Of a stretch of 48,160 bases of DNA, positions 7,832 to 14,531 are shown piece by piece. The stretch comes from Clostridia bacterium (GTDB lineage Bacteria; Bacillota; Limnochordia; DTU080; RSA5): the NCBI GenBank assembly GCA_002919235.1, contig PKEX01000031.1, forward strand, positions 1 through 48,160, given 5' to 3'. A program made the translations under genes and the position numbers. The notes below the pieces were generated by a model. That model made no database searches, was not told the origin of the DNA, and saw only the letters and a list, made by a program, of their open reading frames with translations. Position 1 is the stretch's first letter. The number at the start of each line of letters is the position of its first letter.

Positions 7832-8506
7832 GTGAGGCTGGTCGTGGACGGAGCGGAACGGAAAGTGGCGATCGTCGGCGGAGGGCCGTCGCGCCGCAAG
7901 GCGCCTTTCGACGACCCCTCTTGGGAGATCTGGGCGTTTTCCAGCCGCAAGTGGAGGTACCCGCGGGTCGACCGCTGGTTTGAGCTGCACCATATGACGG
8001 ACCTGCGCCAGCAGCTGGCCACCTACAGGCCGGGAAGGCGGTCGTGGCGCGGGTATATGAGGATGCTCCGGCGGATGGAGTGCCCCGTCTACCTGCAGGA
8101 GCTCCATCCGGACATCCCCAACGGGGTCCGCTATCCCATCGAGGAGGCGCTCGAGCGGTTCGGCCGCTGCTTTACCAGCACGGCCTCGTACCTGGTGGCG
8201 CTCGCGATCCTCGAAGGGTACGACTGCATCGGCCTTTGGGGCATCGACGTGCGGCGCAAGGAGTACCTGAAGCAGCGCCCCGCTCTCAAGTACCTGCTTT
8301 CCATCGCCAAGAACCAGGGTATCCGCGTCGTCCTTCCCCGCCAGTCGCCGCTTTACATCCCCAAGACTCCGCGTTTGGTCAGGACGCGGGCGCTCTACGC
8401 CTACGACTGGCGTTCCAAGCACGCCTGGTGGAGAGAGCGGGTCCGCCGCCGGCTGCGCAGGCTCCGGCGGTTGAAGCGGCTCAGGCGGAGGCGGGCCAGG
8501 CGGTGA
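7832..8506 (+). CDS. Rossmann-like protein with GT42-like motif layout, paralog 2
   Basis: The 224-residue product aligns end to end with the preceding gene at roughly half of positions. Shared blocks are KVAIVGG, WEIWAFSS, RWFE-h-H, FGRCF-S/T-STASYL, ALAILEG, QRP and VVLPRQSPL-h-IPK. Compared with paralog 1 its N-terminal glycine loop is closer to the GNGPS motif of CstI (here GGGPS). It ends in a tail of about 30 residues that is almost entirely Arg, Leu and Lys. GTG at 7832 is used here; a GTG at 7841 is also possible, and no strong Shine-Dalgarno decides between them. The 36-base gap from paralog 1 suggests one transcript. It may be a glycosyltransferase for the sugar made by the neighbouring NeuB/NeuA, but this is inference. 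Confidence 0.75.
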   Translation: MRLVVDGAERKVAIVGGGPSRRKAPFDDPSWEIWAFSSRKWRYPRVDRWFELHHMTDLRQQLATYRPGRRSWRGYMRMLRRMECPVYLQELHPDIPNGVRYPIEEALERFGRCFTSTASYLVALAILEGYDCIGLWGIDVRRKEYLKQRPALKYLLSIAKNQGIRVVLPRQSPLYIPKTPRLVRTRALYAYDWRSKHAWWRERVRRRLRRLRRLKRLRRRRARR

Positions 8507-8510
8507 CCGG

Positions 8511-8558
8511 GGGCGCGCCCGCCGGCGGCCAAGGTCCCGGGAGCGGCGGGCGCGGCCC
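8511..8558. terminator. GC-rich hairpin between convergent genes
   Basis: A 14-base left arm at 8511-8524 pairs almost perfectly with 8544-8558, leaving a 19-base loop. It lies between the stop of paralog 2 and the stop of the convergent YheC/D gene. There is no U-tract on either strand, so it is at best a weak or factor-dependent bidirectional terminator. Confidence 0.4.
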
Positions 8559-8579
8559 GCTTGAGCGAGGGACCGGCCT

Positions 8580-9650
8580 TCACCGCCGGCCCCCGGCGAG
8601 CTCGCGGCTCAAACGGGCGCAGAAGGCGACAGGGTTGCGGTAGAGCGCCCGGAACGTGTCGTGCATCCCCGCGTTGTAGAACGTGTAGCGCTGGTCGCGG
8701 GTGTTCACCTCGAAAAGCCAGGGTTTGCCGCTGCGGTCAATCCCGATGTCAAGGCCGAGGTCTGCGGCAAAGGGATGCCGCCGGGCCAGCGCCCGGGCTG
8801 TCTCCAGCGCCAGCGCCTCGGCGCGCCGGGCCACTTCATCCGCCTGCGGGCCAAACGCGGCTCTGAGAGCCACCGCTCCCGGGACGGCTCGGCCGCCCTG
8901 CGCCATGTTGGTCAGGTACGGGTGGGTTCCGGCCACTTTGGCCACCATGCCGGGGACAAGCCATCCCCCGTCCGGGCCTCTCTGCACGGGAACCCGGAGG
9001 TCAAAGGGCCGGCCTTCGTAGCGGGCCAGCGCCACGTAATCCTGCAGGAGGTAGCGGCGCCTCCTGGTCAGCCGCGCAAGACGCCGCTTGAGGCTCCGGC
9101 GCCCGATCACCACCGGCCGCCGCCGCGTCCACTCCACCGCGCCCGTCCCCAGCGGTACGACCCGGACGATGCCCTGGCCCAGCGAGCCGATTTTGGGCTT
9201 GACCACGGCGCTCCCGCCGCGGCCCAAGAGGCCTCTCAAGGCCGGCCACGAGTAGGGGCGCGTCGGCGGAATATGGGCGGCGACGGACGGCTCCCGGCGC
9301 AGGAGGGACAGCATGCGGGCCTTGTCCTGGATCTTCACCGGGTTGACGAAGACCACCCCGCGGCGCTGCATCCGCCGGAGCTTTCGCAGGGGAGCGCTCT
9401 TGCGGTAGAGGACCCGCTTGTGGACCACCTTGGGGAGGGGGACCCGCACCCGGCGCCAGCCCTCTCCAGCCGGAGCGTAACCCACCACCGCGGCCCGTTT
9501 CACGTCGACCCGTTCCACGCAGAAGACGACGATGTCGACGCCAAGCTCCAGGGCGACGCTGCGGTAGAGCCCAACCCGCTCGATGGTCGGCCGGCCGCGC
9601 ATGGCCCGCGCGAGGACGCGCCGGTCGACCAGGATGCCGATGCGGTCCAT
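8580..9650 (-). CDS. YheC/YheD family ATP-grasp protein, spore coat associated
   Basis: The 356-residue protein has the YheC/YheD pattern: an N-terminal IGILVDRR segment, a central basic region, the FVNPVKIQDK motif, an ATP-grasp core with VVKPKIGSLGQGI near residue 155 and DLGLDIGIDRSGKPW followed by FEVNTRDQ near 310-330 as the metal-binding end. Members in Bacillus are associated with the spore coat; their substrate is unknown. ATP-grasp enzymes ligate a carboxylate to an amine or thiol. Start: ATG at 9650 with a GGGATGGG purine stretch upstream; an earlier in-frame start at 9695 adds 15 residues not typical of the family. It converges on the two paralogs above and may share a spore-surface role with them. 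Arg content is high. Confidence 0.85.
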   Translation of the reverse strand: MDRIGILVDRRVLARAMRGRPTIERVGLYRSVALELGVDIVVFCVERVDVKRAAVVGYAPAGEGWRRVRVPLPKVVHKRVLYRKSAPLRKLRRMQRRGVVFVNPVKIQDKARMLSLLRREPSVAAHIPPTRPYSWPALRGLLGRGGSAVVKPKIGSLGQGIVRVVPLGTGAVEWTRRRPVVIGRRSLKRRLARLTRRRRYLLQDYVALARYEGRPFDLRVPVQRGPDGGWLVPGMVAKVAGTHPYLTNMAQGGRAVPGAVALRAAFGPQADEVARRAEALALETARALARRHPFAADLGLDIGIDRSGKPWLFEVNTRDQRYTFYNAGMHDTFRALYRNPVAFCARLSRELAGGRR

Positions 9651-9733
9651 GGCAACCCATCCCTTCACGGCCTGATGGGAAAGTGTATGTGCCATGACCG
9701 CTGGCCGCTCACGGCCCGCAGCCGGGCGGCAAG

Positions 9734-10888
9734 TCAGTCCCGGCGCTCGCCGGTGAGCCAGCTCCAGAGGGCGTCGGCCCTCTCGACGCAGCGGGACAGG
9801 TCCCGGTCCATCACCAGGATGTGGCCCATCTTCCGGCCCGGCCGGGCTTGGGCTTTGCCGTAAAGGTGCACTTTGACGTGGGGATCCTGCATCAGGGAAG
9901 TGTATTTTTCCAGGACGGCCGGCAGGTGCTCGCCCAGGATATTGAGCATCACCGCCGGGACCAGCTGTTCCGTCGATCCCAGGCCCAGCCCCGCGACGGC
10001 CCGGATCGCCTGCTCAAACTGGGACGTGGCGCAGGCGTCGAGGGTGAAGTGGCCTGAGTTGTGCGGCCGGGGCGCCAGCTCGTTGACCACGATCTCGCCG
10101 CCGGGCAGGGCGAACATCTCGACGGCCAGCACGCCCACCAGCCCCAGCCCTTCGGCGATGTCCCGGGCCGCCTCGACGGCCCGCTCCCGTACGTTCGTCC
10201 CGACCCGTGCGGGCGCGATGGAGCGGTGGAGGATGCCGCGCCGGTGCTCGTTCTCCACGACGGGGTAGGCGGCGATGCGGCCGGCCGCGTCCCGGGCGAC
10301 GACCACCGAGATCTCCTTTTCAAACGGCACCACTGCTTCCACTACCAGGTCCACGCGGCCTGCGCCCAGCTCCTCGAAGGCGCGCTCCACCTGCCCGGGA
10401 TCGGCGATCCGCACCTGGCCTTTGCCGTCGTAGCCGCCCCGGGCGGTCTTGAGGATGGCGGGAAAGCCGATGCTCTCCAGGGCTTCCCGCAGCTGGGCGG
10501 CGCCGGTCACCTCCCGGAACGGGGCGACGGGAACGCCCATGGCCTCCAGCGCCTGCTTTTCCGCCAGGCGGTGCTGGGCGATCCGGACCACCGCCGCCGA
10601 CGGTCGCACCGGGACCTCACAGGCAGCGGCCTCCAGCCCCGGGACGGAGACGTTTTCGATTTCCACCGTGATCGCGCCGGCCACTCGGGCGAGGCGGGCC
10701 GCCGACTCGGGCGACATCAGATCCCCTTCGATGAAGTGGTCCGCCACCTGCGCCGCGGGGTCGTCGGGAGAGGCGCCCACCACCGCGACGCGGTAGCCCA
10801 TGTGCTTGGCGGCGGTGGTCATCATGCGGCCCAGCTGGCCCGCACCGAGAATCCCGATGGTGCCGCCGGGCAAGATCACCTGCGACAT
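9734..10888 (-). CDS. purK: 5-(carboxyamino)imidazole ribonucleotide synthase
   Basis: A 384-residue ATP-grasp enzyme that carboxylates AIR with ATP and bicarbonate to N5-CAIR in purine synthesis. Family features: IGILGAGQLGRMM dinucleotide-like motif near the N terminus, AEKQALEAMGVPVAP, KTARGGYDGKGQ, EFEKEISVV-type segment, ELAPRPHNSGH and YGK near the C terminus. Start chosen as ATG at 10888 with GGAGG 7 bases upstream; an in-frame start at 10912 adds eight residues without support. It follows purE by 39 bases on the same strand, so the two are cotranscribed and together convert AIR to CAIR. No other pur gene is adjacent, unlike the long pur operon of Bacillus. Confidence 0.95.
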   Translation of the reverse strand: MSQVILPGGTIGILGAGQLGRMMTTAAKHMGYRVAVVGASPDDPAAQVADHFIEGDLMSPESAARLARVAGAITVEIENVSVPGLEAAACEVPVRPSAAVVRIAQHRLAEKQALEAMGVPVAPFREVTGAAQLREALESIGFPAILKTARGGYDGKGQVRIADPGQVERAFEELGAGRVDLVVEAVVPFEKEISVVVARDAAGRIAAYPVVENEHRRGILHRSIAPARVGTNVRERAVEAARDIAEGLGLVGVLAVEMFALPGGEIVVNELAPRPHNSGHFTLDACATSQFEQAIRAVAGLGLGSTEQLVPAVMLNILGEHLPAVLEKYTSLMQDPHVKVHLYGKAQARPGRKMGHILVMDRDLSRCVERADALWSWLTGERRD

Positions 10889-10927
10889 CTCCTGCCCTCC
10901 GTCTTCACGCAAGAATCACCGGAAGAA

Positions 10928-11416
10928 TCACGGGTTCTCCGCTTGCTCCCGCACCTGACGGGCGATGCGCGCGGCCCGTTCCTGCAGGCGCTTTCGGATC
11001 TCCGGGTACTTCACGCCGAGGATGCGGGCGGCCATCAGGCCGGCGTTGGCCGCGCCGGCGGGGCCGATGGCCATGGTGGCCACCGGGACGCCCGCGGGCA
11101 TCTGCACGATGGAAAGGAGCGAGTCCAGGCCCGAAAGGGCGGAGGAGCGGACGGGCACGCCGATCACGGGCAGCGCCGTCTTGGAGGCGACCATGCCCGG
11201 CAGGTGGGCGGCGCCGCCGGCGCCGGCGATGATCACCTCGAGCCCCCGGGCCTCCGCGGTGGACGCGTACTCGAACATCCAGTCAGGCGTGCGGTGGGCG
11301 GAGACGATCCGGGTTTCAAAAGGAATCTCCAGCTCCTTCAAGATCTCCTCCGCATGCGCCATCGTCTCCCGGTCGGAGACGCTCCCCATGATGACGCCGA
11401 CCAGCGGTTGTTCCAT
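10928..11416 (-). CDS. purE: N5-carboxyaminoimidazole ribonucleotide mutase, class I PurE
   Basis: The 162-residue protein converts N5-CAIR from PurK to CAIR. It shows the PurE class I motifs GSVSDRETM near residue 10, SAHRTPD near 40, [12 protein letters not shown] near 70 and [13 protein letters not shown] near 95, and has the standard length. Start is ATG at 11416 with AAGGAG 7 bases upstream; the longer in-frame extension to 11521 is unlikely. It heads the purE-purK pair. The intergenic region it shares with the divergent lipoprotein gene holds a pair of similar AT-rich motifs that may be operators. Confidence 0.95.
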   Translation of the reverse strand: MEQPLVGVIMGSVSDRETMAHAEEILKELEIPFETRIVSAHRTPDWMFEYASTAEARGLEVIIAGAGGAAHLPGMVASKTALPVIGVPVRSSALSGLDSLLSIVQMPAGVPVATMAIGPAGAANAGLMAARILGVKYPEIRKRLQERAARIARQVREQAENP

Positions 11417-11456
11417 ACCGGTTCTCCTTCCTGCCTTTCGCCTCCGGCCGGGCTTC

Positions 11457-11510
11457 CACAAATTGCATGCCAAAAGCCCAGCTAGAGGGGGATGAGTCCC
11501 ACAATTTGCA
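11457..11510. promoter_or_regulatory. Paired CACAAWTTGCA motifs upstream of purE
   Basis: CACAAATTGCA at 11457-11467 and CACAATTTGCA at 11500-11510 differ in one base and repeat in the same orientation with a 43-base period, about four helical turns. Each has a partly palindromic core. They lie in the divergent region between purE and the lipoprotein gene. They do not match the Bacillus PurR box that I know. A cooperative operator is an inference. Confidence 0.3.
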
Positions 11511-11541
11511 GCGAATAGCAAGCATTAGCCAAGCTGACACC

Positions 11542-11562
11542 GGGTTCCAGGGCCCTGAACCC
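11542..11562. repeat. Inverted repeat upstream of lipoprotein gene
   Basis: GGGTTC at 11542-11547 and GAACCC at 11557-11562 flank the self-complementary AGGGCCCT, giving a near-perfect 21-base palindrome with one extra C. It lies about 20 bases before the Shine-Dalgarno of the lipoprotein gene. It could be an operator or an RNA hairpin; there is no U-tract. Confidence 0.4.
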
Positions 11563-11595
11563 ACTGTCGCAGACCAAACAAGGAGGCAATATCCC

Positions 11596-13131
11596 GTGAC
11601 CAAGCGTCTCGTCCTGGTCTTGCTCCTGGCGCTGCTCGCCATCGGGAGCGCGGGCTGCCGGCTCCTGGGAGTGAGCGGCCCCAGCGACGGGAGCCGGATC
11701 GACGTGGAGCGGGCGATCGAGTCGATCGCTGCCGCCGTCCAGCTCAAAGACGCCGCCGGTGTCGCAGTCCACTTGGCCGAGTACTTCGAGGTCACCTCGG
11801 GTACCGTCGCCCCCCTCTCGCTGGGCCTCATGGCCCAGAGCCAGATCCCGGAATTCCTGGAGCGCATCTGGGGCGACGTGGAGTTCGATACCGTCGAGGT
11901 GGTCCTCGGGCGCATCCAGGTCGACGGCGGGTCGGCCGTCGCCGAAGGGAGCTTTACGCTCTCCTTTACGGATGCGGGCGGCGCCGAGGTCCGCTGTGCC
12001 GGCACGGGCAGGGTTCACCTGGAGTACGCCGCCGGGCAGTGGGTTGTCACCCACGTGGACGTCCTGGAATCCGAGTGCACCGGAGGAACCCCCGGGGAAC
12101 CGGGAAGCCCCGGAGTGCCCGGGCTTGAACCCCCGCCTGCCGGCGTGCCGGGGTACTACTTCGACAGGTGCCAGTATTTAGTCCTTGGTTTTCAGGGCGA
12201 ACAAGTCGCGGCGCTGCAGACGGCCCTCAAGTTCCTGGGCTACTACAGCGGCAAGATCGACGGCGACTTCGGGCCGCTCACCGACCGGGCGGTCCGGGCG
12301 TTCCAGTCGGCCAAGGGCCTCTACGTCGACGGCGAAGCGGGGCCCAAGACCTACGCCGAGCTCAACAAGGCGCTCGCGTCCAAGAAGGGCTACTACCTCT
12401 GCGGCGTCGCTGACGAGCGGGCCGACGCGGGCCCCACGATGCTCACCATGTCGGCGCTGCGCAAGGGCACGGCCTTTGAGACGCCCGTCTACATCTACGA
12501 CTCGCCCACGCCGGGCCCGACTCTGGTGTTCATCGGCTGCATCCACGGCAACGAGCGGTCGGGGCACCTGGCCCTCACGGAGGCCATCGACCGGGGGATC
12601 ACCGTCTCCCGGGGCCGCCTGGTGATCGTGCCTGCTTTTAACAAGATCGCCTGCGAGCAGAACCGCCGCACGCTGTCGCGCAGCGGTTCGGCCCTGTCGG
12701 GCAAGGACTTCAACCGCATGTTCCCCGTGGGTTCGTCGCCCACGTACACCATCGCCAAGGAGATGTGGGACCTGATCAAATCCCAGCCCAACTTGGCGTT
12801 CGTGGTGGACTTTCACGACGGCTTCGTCAACAGCCTGGGGAACACGCTGATCCACACCCGGCAGGCCGAGGCGGGCAGCGTCGCCCGGCGGATCCGGGAC
12901 GCTCTCAATGAGATCCGGCCCAGCGGCGCGACGGGACCCAAGTGGCGGGCGCTGACGGAGCCCATCTCCGGCAGCCTCACCCGCAAGGTCGGCCGGGATC
13001 TAGGCATCCCTGCGGTGGAGGTGGAGCTCTCCGGCCGCTCGCCGGGTGACCCGCTCTCGCTGCGCAAGAAGTACGCCTGGCGCGTCATTCGCATGATGGG
13101 CTACGAGTACGGGATGGCCATCGGCTTCTAG
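11596..13131 (+). CDS. Lipoprotein with peptidoglycan-binding and M14/AspA-like carboxypeptidase domains
   Basis: The 511-residue product starts with a lipoprotein signal ending in GSAGC (Cys21). Residues about 30-155 look like a small alpha/beta domain. A collagen-like Gly/Pro linker follows (about 160-185), then a PG_binding_1 domain at about 197-255 with the KIDGDFGPLTDRAVRAFQ core. Residues about 290-505 resemble the succinylglutamate desuccinylase/aspartoacylase branch of M14 zinc peptidases: HGNE supplies His317 and Glu320, His407 is the likely third ligand, and Glu475 or Glu477 is a candidate catalytic residue. A role in trimming wall peptides is inferred. Start: GTG at 11596 with AGGAGG 9 bases upstream. 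A strong terminator follows. It is transcribed alone, divergent from purEK. Confidence 0.85.
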   Translation: MTKRLVLVLLLALLAIGSAGCRLLGVSGPSDGSRIDVERAIESIAAAVQLKDAAGVAVHLAEYFEVTSGTVAPLSLGLMAQSQIPEFLERIWGDVEFDTVEVVLGRIQVDGGSAVAEGSFTLSFTDAGGAEVRCAGTGRVHLEYAAGQWVVTHVDVLESECTGGTPGEPGSPGVPGLEPPPAGVPGYYFDRCQYLVLGFQGEQVAALQTALKFLGYYSGKIDGDFGPLTDRAVRAFQSAKGLYVDGEAGPKTYAELNKALASKKGYYLCGVADERADAGPTMLTMSALRKGTAFETPVYIYDSPTPGPTLVFIGCIHGNERSGHLALTEAIDRGITVSRGRLVIVPAFNKIACEQNRRTLSRSGSALSGKDFNRMFPVGSSPTYTIAKEMWDLIKSQPNLAFVVDFHDGFVNSLGNTLIHTRQAEAGSVARRIRDALNEIRPSGATGPKWRALTEPISGSLTRKVGRDLGIPAVEVELSGRSPGDPLSLRKKYAWRVIRMMGYEYGMAIGF

Positions 13132-13160
13132 CGGCCGGCGTCACCGGCCGGTCGCCCGGC

Positions 13161-13197
13161 GCACCCTGCCGCTTTCCTGCGGCAGGGTGCGTTTTTT
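13161..13197 (+). terminator. Intrinsic terminator after lipoprotein gene
   Basis: A perfect 12-bp stem (13161-13172 with 13179-13190) and 6-base loop are followed by TTTTTT at 13192-13197. It lies 30 bases after the lipoprotein stop and separates it from hsp20. Confidence 0.93.
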
Positions 13198-13234
13198 GTG
13201 GAGCGCGTAAAACCCGCCCCGCGGTGGCACACTG

Positions 13235-13248
13235 CTCCCGTAAGGGAG
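13235..13248 (+). promoter_or_regulatory. Hairpin covering the hsp20 Shine-Dalgarno
   Basis: CTCCC at 13235-13239 pairs with GGGAG at 13244-13248 across a GTAA (GNRA-type) loop, and the right arm is most of the GGGAGGT Shine-Dalgarno of hsp20. Small heat-shock genes are often controlled by RNA thermometers that hide the ribosome site in this way. The stem is only five pairs, all but one G-C, and is shorter than ROSE elements, so control is an inference. Confidence 0.4.
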
Positions 13249-13257
13249 GTTGGATGC

Positions 13258-13725
13258 ATGGCAGACATCGTCCGCTGGGACCCGCTGGGCGAGATTCAGC
13301 GGGTGCGGGACGACTTCGGCCGGTTCTTCGGCCGGCTGTGGCCGTGGGACCACGAAGGGTTTCCCGCGGCGCGCGTCCCCTCCGTCGATCTGAGGGAGAC
13401 GGGGACGCACTTCGTCGTCAGCGCGGAGATCCCCGGCGTCGAGCCGGACGATCTGGACGTCATCGTCACCGAGGACAGCGTGACGCTGCGAGGCGAGGTG
13501 AAGGAGCGCAAGGAGCACGACGAGACGGGCTACAAGAGGCTGGAACGGCGCTACGGCGCGTTCCACCGGACCATCACGCTCCCCGCGCCGGTCGACCCGA
13601 ACCAGTCGACGGCCGAGTACGTCAACGGCGTGCTGGAGGTGCGCCTGGCCAAGGCCGACCCGCCGCACGGCAAAGGCGTCCGCCTCCCGATCCGCGCGGC
13701 CCGACCGGAAGGGCAGCAGCACTGA
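13258..13725 (+). CDS. Small heat-shock protein, Hsp20/alpha-crystallin family
   Basis: A 155-residue ATP-independent holdase. The alpha-crystallin domain runs from about residue 40 to 130, with the family segments PSVDLRETGTHFVVSAEIPG, the LRGE strand, an FHRTITLP segment and the A-x-Y-x-NGVLEV motif. The N-terminal part (WDPLGEIQRVRDDFGRFF) is the usual amphipathic arm. ATG at 13258 is preceded by GGGAGGT at a spacing of 7. It is followed 27 bases later by a DUF378 gene, probably on the same transcript. The short leader has a hairpin over the Shine-Dalgarno, and the upstream motif GCACACTGC recurs before the DUF3243 gene. Confidence 0.95.
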   Translation: MADIVRWDPLGEIQRVRDDFGRFFGRLWPWDHEGFPAARVPSVDLRETGTHFVVSAEIPGVEPDDLDVIVTEDSVTLRGEVKERKEHDETGYKRLERRYGAFHRTITLPAPVDPNQSTAEYVNGVLEVRLAKADPPHGKGVRLPIRAARPEGQQH

Positions 13726-13752
13726 GAGGGCCATGGGAAGGAGGATGCTGCG

Positions 13753-13986
13753 ATGGACGCTCTCAGGGCTACGGCGCTGACGCTGATCATCATCGGCGCC
13801 ATCAACTGGGGTCTGATCGGCATTTTCAACTTCGACCTCGTCCAGGCCATCTTTGGCGGGGAGACCCCGTACGCGCCCAGCCTGGCGTCGCGGGTGGTCT
13901 ACGCCCTGGTCGCGCTGAGCGGGCTCTACGCCCTGACGTTCTACCGGACCGGAACCGAAGAGGCCGCGAAAGAGCGGCAGGAGTGA
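13753..13986 (+). CDS. DUF378 family small membrane protein
   Basis: The 77-residue protein has two membrane helices and the INWGLIGIFNFDLV motif that marks the DUF378 (YuzA-like) family, as well as the YALVALSGLYAL second helix. Function is not known. ATG start has GGAAGGAGG 8 bases upstream. It lies between hsp20 and a DUF3243 gene, all on the plus strand; the grouping suggests a stress- or sporulation-linked set of small proteins. Its tail after the second helix is acidic and polar. Confidence 0.9.
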   Translation: MDALRATALTLIIIGAINWGLIGIFNFDLVQAIFGGETPYAPSLASRVVYALVALSGLYALTFYRTGTEEAAKERQE

Positions 13987-14088
13987 CGGGGCCCGGCGAG
14001 GCCGCCGGGACGCTGGGGCGGTCCAGCGCCTGCGGGCGTATTGCGCCCAAAACCCACGGGGCACACTACCCTCTGAGGAGGTGACGGC

Positions 14089-14349
14089 ATGCAGCAGGTA
14101 GCCGGCTCTTGGGAGGCCTGGAAAAGCCAGCTGGCCCAGGCCGTCCAGCTCGGGCAGTCGATGAACCTGTCGCAGGAGGAGTTGGCCAAACGGGCTGAGC
14201 AAGTGGGTGACTTCCTGGCCAGCAAGATCGACCCGAAAAACCCGGAGCAAAAGGTGTTGAAGGAGCTTTGGGAGGCGGCGGACGACGAGGAGCAGCGCAC
14301 CATCGCCAACGTCCTCATCAAGCTCGTCTCCGGTACGAAAGTTCACTGA
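14089..14349 (+). CDS. DUF3243 family protein (YmfJ-like)
   Basis: An 86-residue, soluble, helical protein that resembles the DUF3243/YmfJ family of spore-forming Firmicutes, with the SWEAWKSQLAQAV start, DFLASKIDPKNPEQK centre and ELWEAADDEEQRTIANVLIKLV end. Function is unknown. ATG start has GAGGAGGT about 7 bases upstream; the pyrimidine stretch CCCTC just before could pair with that site. A promoter-like motif (GCACACTAC at 14061-14069) is shared with hsp20. An intrinsic terminator follows the stop. Confidence 0.88.
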   Translation: MQQVAGSWEAWKSQLAQAVQLGQSMNLSQEELAKRAEQVGDFLASKIDPKNPEQKVLKELWEAADDEEQRTIANVLIKLVSGTKVH

Positions 14350-14377
14350 GCCTCCCTCGCACGGAATCACCGTCGCG

Positions 14378-14414
14378 AAAGGCGCCCTTGTCTCAAGGAG
14401 CGCCTTTCTTTTTT
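14378..14414 (+). terminator. Intrinsic terminator after DUF3243 gene
   Basis: AAAGGCGC with CCTT extension pairs with AAGG-A-GCGCCTTT, and a run of six T follows at 14409-14414. The stem contains one bulged base. Orientation fits the plus-strand gene upstream. Confidence 0.9.
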
Positions 14415-14456
14415 GGACGCCCTTTGGCCGCGCCCGTGCCGCTGTGACCCGCTCGG

Positions 14457-14486
14457 TTGTCCCAAGCTCTTGCTTTACTGTATAAT
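14457..14486 (+). promoter_or_regulatory. Sigma-A type promoter for receiver-like gene
   Basis: TTGTCC at 14457-14462, an 18-base spacer and a perfect TATAAT at 14481-14486. Transcription would start about 14493, some 40 bases before the gene at 14532. Confidence 0.75.
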
Positions 14487-14531
14487 TTTCCCCGGCGTAA
14501 TCGACGATAGACATTAGGGGAGAGTCCGCTC

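Noticed and set aside
7175-8506. Prophage remnant
   Set aside because: The paralogs recall phage proteins, but no capsid, tail, integrase or lysis gene is near and base composition matches the neighbours.
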